Part shown: positions 1 through 7,874 of the stretch, piece after piece
Layout: every line of letters starts with the position of its first letter
Position numbering within the stretch: position 1 is the stretch's first letter
Virus record (IMG/VR): IMGVR_UViG_3300013233_000219
Coordinates: 1 to 27,027 of that record
Direction: 5' to 3' (one strand)
Length of the DNA stretch: 27,027 bases
Source of the DNA: a virus
The notes under the pieces: generated by a model
Database searches by the model: none
Told to the model about the DNA's origin: nothing
Seen by the model: the letters and a program-made list of their open reading frames with translations, nothing else
Translations under genes and position numbers: made by a program

Positions 1-2269
1 CATCGATAAACATCATATTGAATATACGTTTTATATTCAATCCAGTACTGGCTATCTTAACTGTTGCAATTACTACCACGTCATCACGATCTTTGAATAA
101 GTCATAAACTTCTTTTCTATCTTTCATCTTATCAGCACCAGATAAAAATATAGCCCCTGGTATTGACTTAGCTAGTTTTCTACCGAACGCAACACCACCA
201 ACAAGACATAGCACATTGCCTTTGCCAGAATCTCGTTTAATTTCAATGTAAGACTTTATCCATTCCAATCGAGACTTTTCTGTTTGTAAAAATTGTTTCT
301 CGGCAGTAAAGTCAGGAAAATATGAATCTTTGAATTGTTTATACGTTTTTACTGGAGAGTCCTTTGTATATAATACATACTCGTCATATTGTTCAGTAAA
401 ATCAGAATTCATTTGCATTATGTCTATGTGTAGTTTTGCTAAATGACCTTCATTGATCAATTCATGAGCTGGTTTTTCGTATTGTACATCTCCAACTGCA
501 AGTCGAACTGCCATTACATCAGTTTCAGCTTTAGGTAATGTTCCTGTCACGCCAAAGCGATAGGGAATATCTTTGCCGTATTCATTTAACAACTTGGACA
601 ATACTGGTCCTTTTATTCCGTGACACTCATCAACTATTATAACATCAAATTGTTGTATAACTTTAGGATTAAATGCCAATGATTGCCAAGTACTAACCAC
701 ATGTTGGTGATTCAAATCTTTACGATCTCCACTATACTCTCCAACGTCTAAATTAAAGATTGTGTATTCTTCAATTGTTTGAGCTGTTAAGTTTTTATCT
801 GGAACTATAATAATAGAACGTAACCCACCAGCTTCTTCGTATGAATGTGCAAGTGCCGCACACATACCGGTATTATGGGTAACAATATAATCATCTGTAA
901 TATATAAATGATCTGGATGGTCAACCATAATACATTGGGCATGGTTATCAGGTATACGGTTTATTTGTGCAACCAATCTCACTGGAGGTTGGTTACCAAT
1001 AGTACATTTTTTCTTTTTTGATGCTAAATTAAATAGTTGGGATGTATCATGGAAACCGATAACACACTGGAAAGTTGGTAATTTCGGATTCGTTCTGATA
1101 TCACATGTACCACCCAATGACCAAATGATATCCTGAACATCAATTGCTAATTGTTTGCTGGTTGTGCTATAAACACAGGCGCCACCATCAGTAACTGATC
1201 CATCAACATCCATCAATCCTCTAATGAGTTCCATACGCTGTTGAATGCTACCTTCCTTATATTCTTGTGGTATACAAATTGAATCGGTGGCACATCCATA
1301 TGCTCCTATTTGTATTAATAGTGATTTATTGAGTGATTCTGGTATTTTGTTAACAACAGAACGTAGTTCTTCGTTAGTTGTTGCAATTTCGACTACATCA
1401 CCATCCACATAGACACATCCCACCATGATTCCTAATAAATACGGATCAATAGACAAAACTGGAGATGTGTGTCTGTATTCAACAGGAGCAACCAATGGAA
1501 TGCTGATATTAACTGAGATGTTATTTCGGCGTTGGTTGGGGCCATTTAACTTAATCATATCTCTAGTTGTTATAACATCATCTATAACACCCACCCCATG
1601 TAGGGCGCATGGTCGTTTTACTTTCCATAAATGGTCTAAACCAACGGTTGTTTTTGCGCCATCACTGAATATTATTTCATATAATTCCATTACTCCCTGT
1701 GGGTATATGCCACTTATGTTTGCAATTGATCCATCTGGAGTAATGACTTTGGTCTTGAAATCAATATTCCCCATTTTGACCCAACCAGTTGTTGTGAGGA
1801 TTAGAGAATTGAGATCTTGCATCTTGCCACCACCAGTACCGACAATACCGACTCCACCACTATTATTAATTAGAGCATTGCACATATCCACCTGGTAGTC
1901 TCTCATTTCCCATGGACATCCACGCTCCACATCTTGAACACCTTTTGACGCCAAATAACTGGCATCTATTGTGTTTGGGTGAACTGAGGCGTTTGCTCGC
2001 TCATCTATAAGATTTATTTTATATCCAAGGCTGATGATTCTGGGAATTATATCATCCAGTATACGGATGTATGTTTTTCCAGTCTTGTGAAAATATCGAA
2101 TCTTCCCATCCCATGATCCGATTTTGTATTTGGGATTAAAGAAATAATTAGGGATGTGTATGCCATATTCTTCATAGAAGTATCCCATATGGTCTGGATG
2201 TAATCCAGTTAATACACAATTTACCTCATCCAAAATTCTGATTGAACACGTATTCTTATAATTCGACAT
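1..2269 (-). CDS. uvsW: UvsW-like DNA/RNA helicase, intein-containing, 3' end cut by window edge
   Basis: ATP-dependent superfamily 2 helicase of the T4 UvsW type, which unwinds branched DNA and R-loops during recombination-dependent replication. The frame starts at ATG 2269 and is open to base 2 (756 codons), so the C-terminus is missing. The first 149 residues hold the N-terminal substrate-binding region (NPKYKIGSWDGKIRYF) and then Walker A (GTGGGK). An intein (872-1822) interrupts Walker A between Lys149 and the next extein residue, Thr. After it come motif II (DECH, within VIIVDECHGIKG), motif III (VTGTL) and motif V (ASTGLNIKR). The start overlaps the end of the uvsY-like gene by 14 bases, and uvsW next to uvsY is also the T4 arrangement. 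I translated the reading frame by hand through the whole intein and found no stop. Identification is by motif, not database search. Confidence 0.93.
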   Translation of the reverse strand, partial: MSNYKNTCSIRILDEVNCVLTGLHPDHMGYFYEEYGIHIPNYFFNPKYKIGSWDGKIRYFHKTGKTYIRILDDIIPRIISLGYKINLIDERANASVHPNTIDASYLASKGVQDVERGCPWEMRDYQVDMCNALINNSGGVGIVGTGGGKMQDLNSLILTTTGWVKMGNIDFKTKVITPDGSIANISGIYPQGVMELYEIIFSDGAKTTVGLDHLWKVKRPCALHGVGVIDDVITTRDMIKLNGPNQRRNNISVNISIPLVAPVEYRHTSPVLSIDPYLLGIMVGCVYVDGDVVEIATTNEELRSVVNKIPESLNKSLLIQIGAYGCATDSICIPQEYKEGSIQQRMELIRGLMDVDGSVTDGGACVYSTTSKQLAIDVQDIIWSLGGTCDIRTNPKLPTFQCVIGFHDTSQLFNLASKKKKCTIGNQPPVRLVAQINRIPDNHAQCIMVDHPDHLYITDDYIVTHNTGMCAALAHSYEEAGGLRSIIIVPDKNLTAQTIEEYTIFNLDVGEYSGDRKDLNHQHVVSTWQSLAFNPKVIQQFDVIIVDECHGIKGPVLSKLLNEYGKDIPYRFGVTGTLPKAETDVMAVRLAVGDVQYEKPAHELINEGHLAKLHIDIMQMNSDFTEQYDEYVLYTKDSPVKTYKQFKDSYFPDFTAEKQFLQTEKSRLEWIKSYIEIKRDSGKGNVLCLVGGVAFGRKLAKSIPGAIFLSGADKMKDRKEVYDLFKDRDDVVVIATVKIASTGLNIKRIFNMMFID
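872..1822 (-). mobile_element. Class 3 intein inserted in the UvsW Walker A motif
   Basis: In-frame 317-residue insertion that would be removed by protein splicing. It starts at Met1 (codon 1822-1820) directly after Lys of GTGGGK and ends at His316-Asn317 before Thr, restoring GTGGGKTG. Block A is DLNSLILTTTGWVKMG and the VITPDG turn follows. Block B is GLDHLW with Trp66, block F is AQCIMV with Cys297, and block G is YIVTHN with Thr315. Residue 1 is Met, so the class 1 Cys/Ser nucleophile is absent. Trp(B), Cys(F) and Thr(G) form the WCT triplet that defines class 3 inteins, whose block F Cys makes the first acyl shift. The middle carries a LAGLIDADG endonuclease remnant: the first motif reads LLGIMVGCV, with Cys where the catalytic Asp belongs, and the second reads LIRGLMDVDG and looks intact. 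Confidence 0.9.
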
Positions 2270-2714
2270 CTTCTAAACTGGCTACTCTTATTTTTGTTAT
2301 ATTATTCAAACTATATGCTCTGGATGTAAATGAATGAACTGTTCCCTCGTACCGCTCGAACATTTCTTTTACTTCCAGCAACAATTGATACACACGCAAA
2401 TATGCCTCTTCATTGTCTATATATTTGTTAATTTCTCTTTCGTTTAATTCTCTTGAGTGAGTTTCTTTATATGATATGAACAGCTTACCACGCACCCTAG
2501 ACACTTCCATCTCGAAGTACTTAACAAGTGTATGCAACTCGATCTTCTTCTGATCAAAGTAATGTTGCCATGGAGAATTCTCCACATTTGCAGCTTCTAG
2601 CAATTTACCCTTGATGACCAGTATTTCCTCAGCTTTGTCTAACTCAACATCATAATTTCCCAACAATGCTGGTAGTTTATTGTACCCCTTTCCCAATTCA
2701 ATTATCTTGCTCAC
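2256..2714 (-). CDS. uvsY: UvsY-like recombination mediator
   Basis: Protein of 152 residues resembling T4 UvsY (137 residues), which helps UvsX displace gp32 from single-stranded DNA and load as a filament. Visible family traits are a mostly helical protein, a charged central stretch (WQHYFDQKKIELHTL), the block ELNEREINKYIDNEEAYL at about residues 89-106, and a C-terminal helix. The start is GTG at 2714, overlapping the upstream stop as GTGA, which implies translational coupling. The 3' end overlaps uvsW by 14 bases. Adjacency to uvsW, and uvsX and gp32 in the same block, support the call. Sequence identity to T4 is low by eye, so the assignment rests on the conserved block plus context. 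Confidence 0.82.
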   Translation of the reverse strand: MSKIIELGKGYNKLPALLGNYDVELDKAEEILVIKGKLLEAANVENSPWQHYFDQKKIELHTLVKYFEMEVSRVRGKLFISYKETHSRELNEREINKYIDNEEAYLRVYQLLLEVKEMFERYEGTVHSFTSRAYSLNNITKIRVASLEDVEL

Positions 2715-3286
2715 TTTTTCCGCCCCGTGTTCTTCGATAATAAATTGAATGCTTCTAATTGTGTGGGAGTTAATGCGTCCATATTGAACCCATTATTGAT
2801 ATCATCTGATGTGATGTTGGCTCCACCTGTGGCATCTTCTTCTTCAATTTCTTTTGACAATTCTTCATAATCATCATCATCAATTGTCAGTTCTGATTCA
2901 ATATCATCGGAATCATTAAGGAATTCGAGTACTTCTGCTGTTGATCCGTTATCGGCTAAGTCGAACGGAATGCCAATACGAATCATACGCTTAAAGTAAT
3001 CTGATGTATCTTCTGTGATATCAATAACTTCCTTGTTTGTCAATTCAAAGGTATCACCTGGTTGATAAGTGACAACACCAACTAACACCACTATACCTCT
3101 TTCATCATTTTTATCTCCGTATCTTCCAACATCTTCCCACAATAGGTTGCCAGATTCTGCCTCCTGTGCAATATCCAAATGCTGTATCACAGCTTCTAGT
3201 ACATGGGGAATATTTTTTAATATCTCAAATGTGTGTTTTTGGAACAATAAGTCTCTGTGTTTTAGTTTTTCTTCTAATGTACTCAC
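2711..3286 (-). CDS. Unknown acidic phage protein
   Basis: Protein of 191 residues that I do not recognise. The first 55 residues look helical. Residues 60-115 look like a mixed alpha/beta domain (GIVVLVGVVTYQPGDTFEL). Residues about 120-155 are strongly acidic (SDDIESELTIDDDDYEELSKEIEEED), and a short tail ends in Gly-Arg-Lys-Lys. An acidic flexible tail is common in phage proteins that contact gp32 or other DNA-binding partners, but that is only inference. The start is GTG at 3286, three bases after the stop of the nucleotidyltransferase gene. The stop overlaps the uvsY GTG by four bases, so it is translated as part of the recombination operon. No transmembrane segment or signal peptide is seen. 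Confidence 0.8.
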   Translation of the reverse strand: MSTLEEKLKHRDLLFQKHTFEILKNIPHVLEAVIQHLDIAQEAESGNLLWEDVGRYGDKNDERGIVVLVGVVTYQPGDTFELTNKEVIDITEDTSDYFKRMIRIGIPFDLADNGSTAEVLEFLNDSDDIESELTIDDDDYEELSKEIEEEDATGGANITSDDINNGFNMDALTPTQLEAFNLLSKNTGRKK

Positions 3287-3289
3287 GGA

Positions 3290-4354
3290 TTATTGTCCGT
3301 TCCATATCATATCTTGTGCTGTCATTAATATCTCCGCCGCTTTGTGTAAATTGGGTCTCTTCGGTAATTTTGTTTTTTTGTACCAGACTTCACGAATTTC
3401 TGTATCGAGACTGGCTGCATATTTTATAATTTCATCATACGTCATTGAACCATTTCTGATATCTAGTAGTTCTGTAGCATCTGGACGCTTTACAATAATT
3501 TCTTCATCCCGTAATGCTTCTTTTCCAATTCTTAGTAGACGAACCAGGTGCATTGCATGCTTAGAATCAAAGCCATGTTCTTCTTCAAGTGCACTACGAA
3601 CTACATTCCGATTCTTCTTCCAGTCCCAGTATTGTTTGTGTTTCTCTCGCTCATTGTTGTATTCTTCTTTATTAAATTTGACAATAAACAAAGGTTTTTT
3701 GCGCAACAACCCAACATCACCATCAGTATCAATCACAACATTCAATGGTTGATGTGGTTGTTTTTCATTGAAAGTTTTGAATCCGTCAAGTGCTATTAAT
3801 CCATATATGTTGCCACCATACGGTATTAATCTGTAACCTTCGTGATATTTCTCGATATCAATGGTAAAGATTTTTGCATCTGTAAAATTTTGAACCAATT
3901 TCACAAAATCAGTCATTTTTGGTGGGGCTTCTGAAAATGGATTGTTGATCCATTTGTTATGTCCGTTGATGCGTTTAAGTTGGGCCATCGCGTATCCACT
4001 AGTAGTAAATGCAATTTTTGATGACAATAGTTCAGAACGCTTAGAACGTATATAATCATACGCTGGTGTTCTCATCACAATATCAGAATCATCAGTCCAC
4101 AACAACTCAATGATGTTTGGGTTGCAATCTAATGTGAGTTTCATAAAGTGTGAAAGCTCAAAATATTTAGTATCTTCTTCTGATGAATCATCCCATTCAC
4201 GCACTGGGAAAAATGGTGTTCGGATATTAACCGGATTCCCACAGAATATTCCCCTGAAATCCACATCTGATGTGGGCAGGTTCGTTCCGTATGCTACGGA
4301 TCCAGCATACATTTTTACTAGTTTATTGGATGTTACTAATTGTTCTGTGTCCAT
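3290..4354 (-). CDS. RlaP-like DNA polymerase beta superfamily nucleotidyltransferase
   Basis: Protein of 354 residues with the pol-beta nucleotidyltransferase signature: Gly18-Ser19, then Tyr-Gly-Thr, then Asp30 and Asp32 in SDVDFRG. These would hold two metal ions for nucleotidyl transfer. The following YFELSHFMKLTLDCNPNIIE block matches the RlaP family (predicted RNA-repair nucleotidyltransferases) as I know it. Substrate is unknown; end-repair of host or phage RNA is the family prediction. The frame also permits a TTG start at 4384. I chose ATG 4354 because a sigma70-like promoter at 4387-4415 would start transcription near 4380, after that TTG, and the domain needs none of the extra residues. 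The next gene follows three bases after its stop. Confidence 0.8.
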   Translation of the reverse strand: MDTEQLVTSNKLVKMYAGSVAYGTNLPTSDVDFRGIFCGNPVNIRTPFFPVREWDDSSEEDTKYFELSHFMKLTLDCNPNIIELLWTDDSDIVMRTPAYDYIRSKRSELLSSKIAFTTSGYAMAQLKRINGHNKWINNPFSEAPPKMTDFVKLVQNFTDAKIFTIDIEKYHEGYRLIPYGGNIYGLIALDGFKTFNEKQPHQPLNVVIDTDGDVGLLRKKPLFIVKFNKEEYNNEREKHKQYWDWKKNRNVVRSALEEEHGFDSKHAMHLVRLLRIGKEALRDEEIIVKRPDATELLDIRNGSMTYDEIIKYAASLDTEIREVWYKKTKLPKRPNLHKAAEILMTAQDMIWNGQ

Positions 4355-4386
4355 ATTATTACCATAGTGTGTATATTTGAGCAATA

Positions 4387-4415
4387 AGTATATAGTATTA
4401 TGTATATAAACTCAA
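4387..4415 (-). promoter_or_regulatory. Sigma70-like promoter for the nucleotidyltransferase-uvsY-uvsW genes
   Basis: On the minus strand TTGAGT (4415-4410) is followed by a 17-base spacer and TATACT (4392-4387): four of six and five of six consensus bases at ideal spacing. It lies between the stop of the 266-residue gene and the nucleotidyltransferase start. Transcription would begin near 4380. The region is very AT-rich, so chance matches are possible. Confidence 0.5.
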
Positions 4416-4422
4416 CTGATAA

Positions 4423-5223
4423 TCATGTCCACATATTAGAACGTATTTTAATCAGCCGAATTATCATTTCATCATCTTCATCTTCATACATCTTGTCGAT
4501 TTCAACACTCTTGTCTGATAACTTATTGTACTCTTCTTGTTCTTTTGGTGTTTTTTCTGAACCCAAAGTTGCAAATATGTCGAATTTTCCATCATCTGAG
4601 TTTTCCCTGTATCTATCATAATATGCACTCAGACCACTCTCTTCCATCGTATCTGGACGGGCAGGGCGTATGTCTTTCCACCATACATATAGATTCCTGA
4701 TCTCTTCTGCTGTTTTTGCTTGAACGGGAGATTCTTCCTTTAAGTCTATTTCCCACTGAATATATGCCAATCCTTGTGTTCTGGATGGAAGTTTTACAGG
4801 TGGGTTACTAAAATTGCGCATGTGAGCCTTTTCAATTTCAACAAAATCAACTAATGATTCGAACAACCCATGCAGAATTCTACTGTCGAAGTCATGCCAT
4901 TGACCCTTCTGCAATCTGGTATTGAGATAATGAGTTTTAGTTATAAATCGATTTCTAACGTACGTTGATATGTTATGGTACACATCTGGAATAAACAATA
5001 CAATATCTTGTAATTTGTCAAGGAGTTCTTCTGTTATCCAATAACCCAATGTTCCTTTATTGTCTTTGTGCCATTTTGACCAATCAGCTGGTGATGCACT
5101 TTGTGGTTTTATTTCAGTCCCTAACCAAGCACGTGCATTGTTTGAAAATTCAGAACATCCCCAATATGTTGATCTTGATCGGTATCCAGTCAGTGTGTTG
5201 TATAGTTTTTTTAATATTTTCAT
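4423..5223 (-). CDS. Conserved phage protein of unknown function
   Basis: Protein of 266 residues. It begins with STYWGCSEFSNNARAWLG, followed by SPADWSKWHK and YWITEELLDKLQD, then VRNRFITKTHYLN and GQWHDFDSRILHGLFESLVDFVE. This order of Trp-rich blocks resembles an uncharacterised family I have met in T4-like and other large phage genomes; no function is known to me. It is rich in Trp, Tyr and charged residues and has no signal peptide or clear membrane helix, so it is probably cytoplasmic. The C-terminal 60 residues are acidic and helical (YEDEDDEMIIRL). A consensus sigma70 promoter at 5257-5285 precedes it, pointing to early expression. The start is ATG 5223 with only a weak ribosome-binding site (AGAGA). 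Confidence 0.8.
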   Translation of the reverse strand: MKILKKLYNTLTGYRSRSTYWGCSEFSNNARAWLGTEIKPQSASPADWSKWHKDNKGTLGYWITEELLDKLQDIVLFIPDVYHNISTYVRNRFITKTHYLNTRLQKGQWHDFDSRILHGLFESLVDFVEIEKAHMRNFSNPPVKLPSRTQGLAYIQWEIDLKEESPVQAKTAEEIRNLYVWWKDIRPARPDTMEESGLSAYYDRYRENSDDGKFDIFATLGSEKTPKEQEEYNKLSDKSVEIDKMYEDEDDEMIIRLIKIRSNMWT

Positions 5224-5256
5224 TTGTATCTCTGGTATTGTAATTTAATGTTTTTG

Positions 5257-5285
5257 ATTATACCTATTATGTGTGTAGATGTCAA
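5257..5285 (-). promoter_or_regulatory. Perfect-consensus sigma70 promoter
   Basis: On the minus strand TTGACA (5285-5280), a 17-base spacer, then TATAAT (5262-5257): both hexamers are exact and the spacing is optimal. It starts directly after the TAG stop (5288-5286) of the homing endonuclease gene. The predicted transcript start is near 5250, 27 bases before the ATG at 5223. This implies strong expression by unmodified host RNA polymerase. Confidence 0.8.
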
Positions 5286-6800
5286 CTACACTATCCATTC
5301 AAGTTTAAGTTTACCACAATCCCATATTCGGTAAAATCCACAACTACTCATCATTGATAATTTTGTATCTCCGGCATTGAACTCTGGGTTTGATTTTAAT
5401 AGTGATTTTTTTGTTTCAAATCTGCGATGATGTCGGTCATTTCCATTTGTCCACCATAATGTGGGTAATGTTGTATTTACCAACACAAATCCAATATAAT
5501 CTTTCACCAATCCAGTAAACCAACGTTTATCAACGAAAGCTATAATTTTTGTGTATTCCTTTTGTGTTACCGCATACTTAAACATCTTGCTTCCCAATCC
5601 GGGATTGTTCTTCTTATCAGTAACAAACCTCTTTAATTCCACAATGGACGGATCTGAACGTTCATTATTTTGGTGACCAAATACCATTACCCCAATCAAA
5701 TCACCTGATGGATTGAATGCACCTATTCTGTAACTACCAGAATTGCCAGCTCCTAGCAAATGATACTTATTCAAATAATCTTTGGCTTGTTTCCATGATA
5801 TTTCTGATATTGTGGCTTTTCGTGCATAACATCCCTTGTCACTTTTGTTTAATAAATGCTTAATAGTATCTTTGCATTGTTGATTCTGATTTCGCCACTC
5901 ATCTTCAAATATATGGATTAACCGTATACCTTTAGCTTCACATGTTTGTGTTTTGTTTAAATGGTACGAACTATCCTTTCCGTTGGCTTCACTGTGCCAA
6001 TATAATCCATTAGCTTCTATTGCAATGTTTGCACTTGGGATGAAAATATCTAATTCCTTTCCATTTAATATGCTCCGATTACTCGTTTCTATATCAACAC
6101 CCATTGATCGAATAAAAGATGCTATTTCATTTTCCCAGGCAGATACCCGAAACCTTTGAACTGTAATATTGTGATCTTTGCACCTGCTAGTTACTAATGA
6201 TGCTGACACACCCAAATCAGATGCTATAACTGGAATTGATTTTTTCTGTGTTGTATGTTGATCAATTAACCAGTTTTTGTCGTCCAATAGAGATAAAACA
6301 TCAGATGGTATGTTTAACTGTGATATGTGTTTCTTGCCGTATCGGATGAGGGCAGTTGCTTGAGCATTTTCAATTTTACATTCAGGACAGCCAGCTTTCT
6401 TCTTAATATGGTCTGTTGGGCGTTGAGAGAATTTACCATGACTGTTACAAATTATTGTTACTTTGTTGTCGGATGCATTATCAACATCCACCCATAACGA
6501 ATAGTCATATCTATCGTTATGTATTTTTATTGCTTGAGCAATATAATATTCTTTGTTCTTTCTTGTGTGTTTATTAGCATTTAATCTACCACAATGAGGA
6601 CATCCCGAACCCCGTAGATGATTCGCGATGCTGGTGAAAAAGCCCCCATGTGCTGGACACACAACGGGAACGTTTTTTAAGTGATATGCAGCAGCAGTCC
6701 CCAAATATGACGTCCATAATGAATAGTCATATTTGGATTGATGGACTACGTTCGCACGGTCAATGAATTGGGCAATTTTATAATTTTGCTCGTAACTCAT
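5286..6800 (-). CDS. Free-standing Vsr-like (EDxHD-type) homing endonuclease with zinc-finger-like repeats
   Basis: Protein of 504 residues from ATG 6800. Two repeats of about 55 residues come first, each with a YDYSLW motif, a Cys/His-Gly pair (CPAHGGF; CNSHGKF) and GCPxC, probably zinc-binding DNA-recognition modules. A helix-turn-helix-like stretch follows (IPVIASDLGVSASLVTSRC). The nuclease core at about 222-305 has Glu225, ELDIFIP (Asp251), IEANGLYWHSE (Glu262, His269) and YHLNK (His280), then IHIFEDEW. This fits the Vsr-like EDxHD homing endonucleases typified by I-Bth0305I. A C-terminal domain of about 170 residues has a GNAT-like look (VFGHQ, ELKRFV, IGFVLVN). The frame extends to ATG 6860, but that adds only sequence inside the uvsX 3' end; ATG 6800 leaves a 23-base overlap. 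The stop is TAG. Confidence 0.85.
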   Translation of the reverse strand: MSYEQNYKIAQFIDRANVVHQSKYDYSLWTSYLGTAAAYHLKNVPVVCPAHGGFFTSIANHLRGSGCPHCGRLNANKHTRKNKEYYIAQAIKIHNDRYDYSLWVDVDNASDNKVTIICNSHGKFSQRPTDHIKKKAGCPECKIENAQATALIRYGKKHISQLNIPSDVLSLLDDKNWLIDQHTTQKKSIPVIASDLGVSASLVTSRCKDHNITVQRFRVSAWENEIASFIRSMGVDIETSNRSILNGKELDIFIPSANIAIEANGLYWHSEANGKDSSYHLNKTQTCEAKGIRLIHIFEDEWRNQNQQCKDTIKHLLNKSDKGCYARKATISEISWKQAKDYLNKYHLLGAGNSGSYRIGAFNPSGDLIGVMVFGHQNNERSDPSIVELKRFVTDKKNNPGLGSKMFKYAVTQKEYTKIIAFVDKRWFTGLVKDYIGFVLVNTTLPTLWWTNGNDRHHRRFETKKSLLKSNPEFNAGDTKLSMMSSCGFYRIWDCGKLKLEWIV

Positions 6801-7863
6801 CAAGTTTCTTCTTGCGGTTGCTCTTTGCACTATCACCAGATGTTGGTTTTTCTTCATCATCTGTTATTACTGCATCGAGAAATTGATTACTAAGTGCTTC
6901 ACATTTAACTAATACATCACTGGCATACTTGGAAAACTCTTTTGAGTACCAGGTGTTATCTTCACCAGCCATTGCGAATCGTGAACCTTTTTTAGTGCAC
7001 ACACCCAATTCAACAGCCACCGCCAGCAATCCATTATATGGATCCATACCATCTTCATATGGAACTTCGATTGTTACAGTTTGGTATGGACGTGTAAAAC
7101 GAGTCTTATACCCTTCTGTTTTCATTCGAATGCCTTTGACATCTCTTGAATCTTTTTCTTTCAGTTTTAGTTTTGTTAACATTATAATTTGTGATAATGA
7201 AAACTTAACAGCATCAGAAACAATCCATACCCCTTCACCGTTCATCACATCTTGGTTCTTATAAACCTGGGACGTAACTACCATCGAGATATTGGGACGC
7301 TTTAACGCTTGTACAAAACTTCGCAACATAGCCTTTAATTGTTTATTACGTTGTCCCTGATCACCTTTAGTCACACCTTTAGAAAATTGTTCTTCTTCGG
7401 TTTCTGTTAATAACATATCCAAAGAATCTATCACAATGTGTAATTTGGGAGCGTCAGGATCAGATCCATACTCCGACTTGTACCCATTGATCACAGCAGA
7501 TACAACTTTCTTCACTTGTGGAATAGTATCGACTGGAATATAGGTGTAGTTATTCTCTACATCCACCCCAATAGCAGTAACAAAATCATTATCCAATGCA
7601 TTTTCAGAATCAAGAACAACAACGTGTGCTCCAGCCAATTGCGCTTCTTTCATTGAGTTTGCTGCAAGAAACGACTTTCCAGCACCAGATGGTCCAGTGA
7701 AAGATACAATACGCCCCTGAGGAACACCCCTATGAAAACTTCCAGATATGATTTTATTTAATACGTAATTGCCCGTAGAGAACCAGTAACGTGGAGGCTC
7801 GGAAGCCCCTACGTGTAAACCAGCTTTCTCAAGGTCTTTAGTAACACCCTTGATAAAGTTCAT
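6778..7863 (-). CDS. uvsX: UvsX RecA-like recombinase
   Basis: Protein of 361 residues, the T4-family strand-exchange ATPase that polymerises on single-stranded DNA with UvsY help and displaces gp32. Walker A is GPSGAGKS at 57-64. The catalytic Glu is Glu87 in VVVLDSENAL, and Walker B is LHIVIDSLDML with Asp146. The block VTKGDQGQRNKQLKAMLRSF with MVVTSQVY is characteristic of UvsX. The C-terminus is Lys-rich and presumably flexible. The start is ATG 7863 with a GGGG ribosome-binding site, 11 bases after the gp32 stop, so the two are probably co-transcribed. The 3' end overlaps the homing endonuclease gene. No interruption is seen inside uvsX itself. Confidence 0.96.
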   Translation of the reverse strand: MNFIKGVTKDLEKAGLHVGASEPPRYWFSTGNYVLNKIISGSFHRGVPQGRIVSFTGPSGAGKSFLAANSMKEAQLAGAHVVVLDSENALDNDFVTAIGVDVENNYTYIPVDTIPQVKKVVSAVINGYKSEYGSDPDAPKLHIVIDSLDMLLTETEEEQFSKGVTKGDQGQRNKQLKAMLRSFVQALKRPNISMVVTSQVYKNQDVMNGEGVWIVSDAVKFSLSQIIMLTKLKLKEKDSRDVKGIRMKTEGYKTRFTRPYQTVTIEVPYEDGMDPYNGLLAVAVELGVCTKKGSRFAMAGEDNTWYSKEFSKYASDVLVKCEALSNQFLDAVITDDEEKPTSGDSAKSNRKKKLDELRAKL

Positions 7864-7874
7864 ATATTACCCCG

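Noticed and set aside
872-1822. Group I intron rather than intein in uvsW
   Set aside because: The reading frame is open throughout and encodes intein blocks A, B, F and G with precise protein-level boundaries.
3069-3752. Plus-strand open frame of 227 codons
   Set aside because: It spans two well-supported minus-strand genes, has Ser/Cys/Phe-rich composition typical of an antisense shadow, and lacks a ribosome-binding site.
4355-4384. TTG start for the nucleotidyltransferase
   Set aside because: No ribosome-binding site, and the likely transcript start (about 4380) is downstream of it.
6801-6860. Longer N-terminus for the homing endonuclease (ATG 6860)
   Set aside because: The extra 20 residues lie wholly in uvsX coding sequence in another frame, show no domain content, and would make an 83-base overlap; ATG 6800 is simpler.
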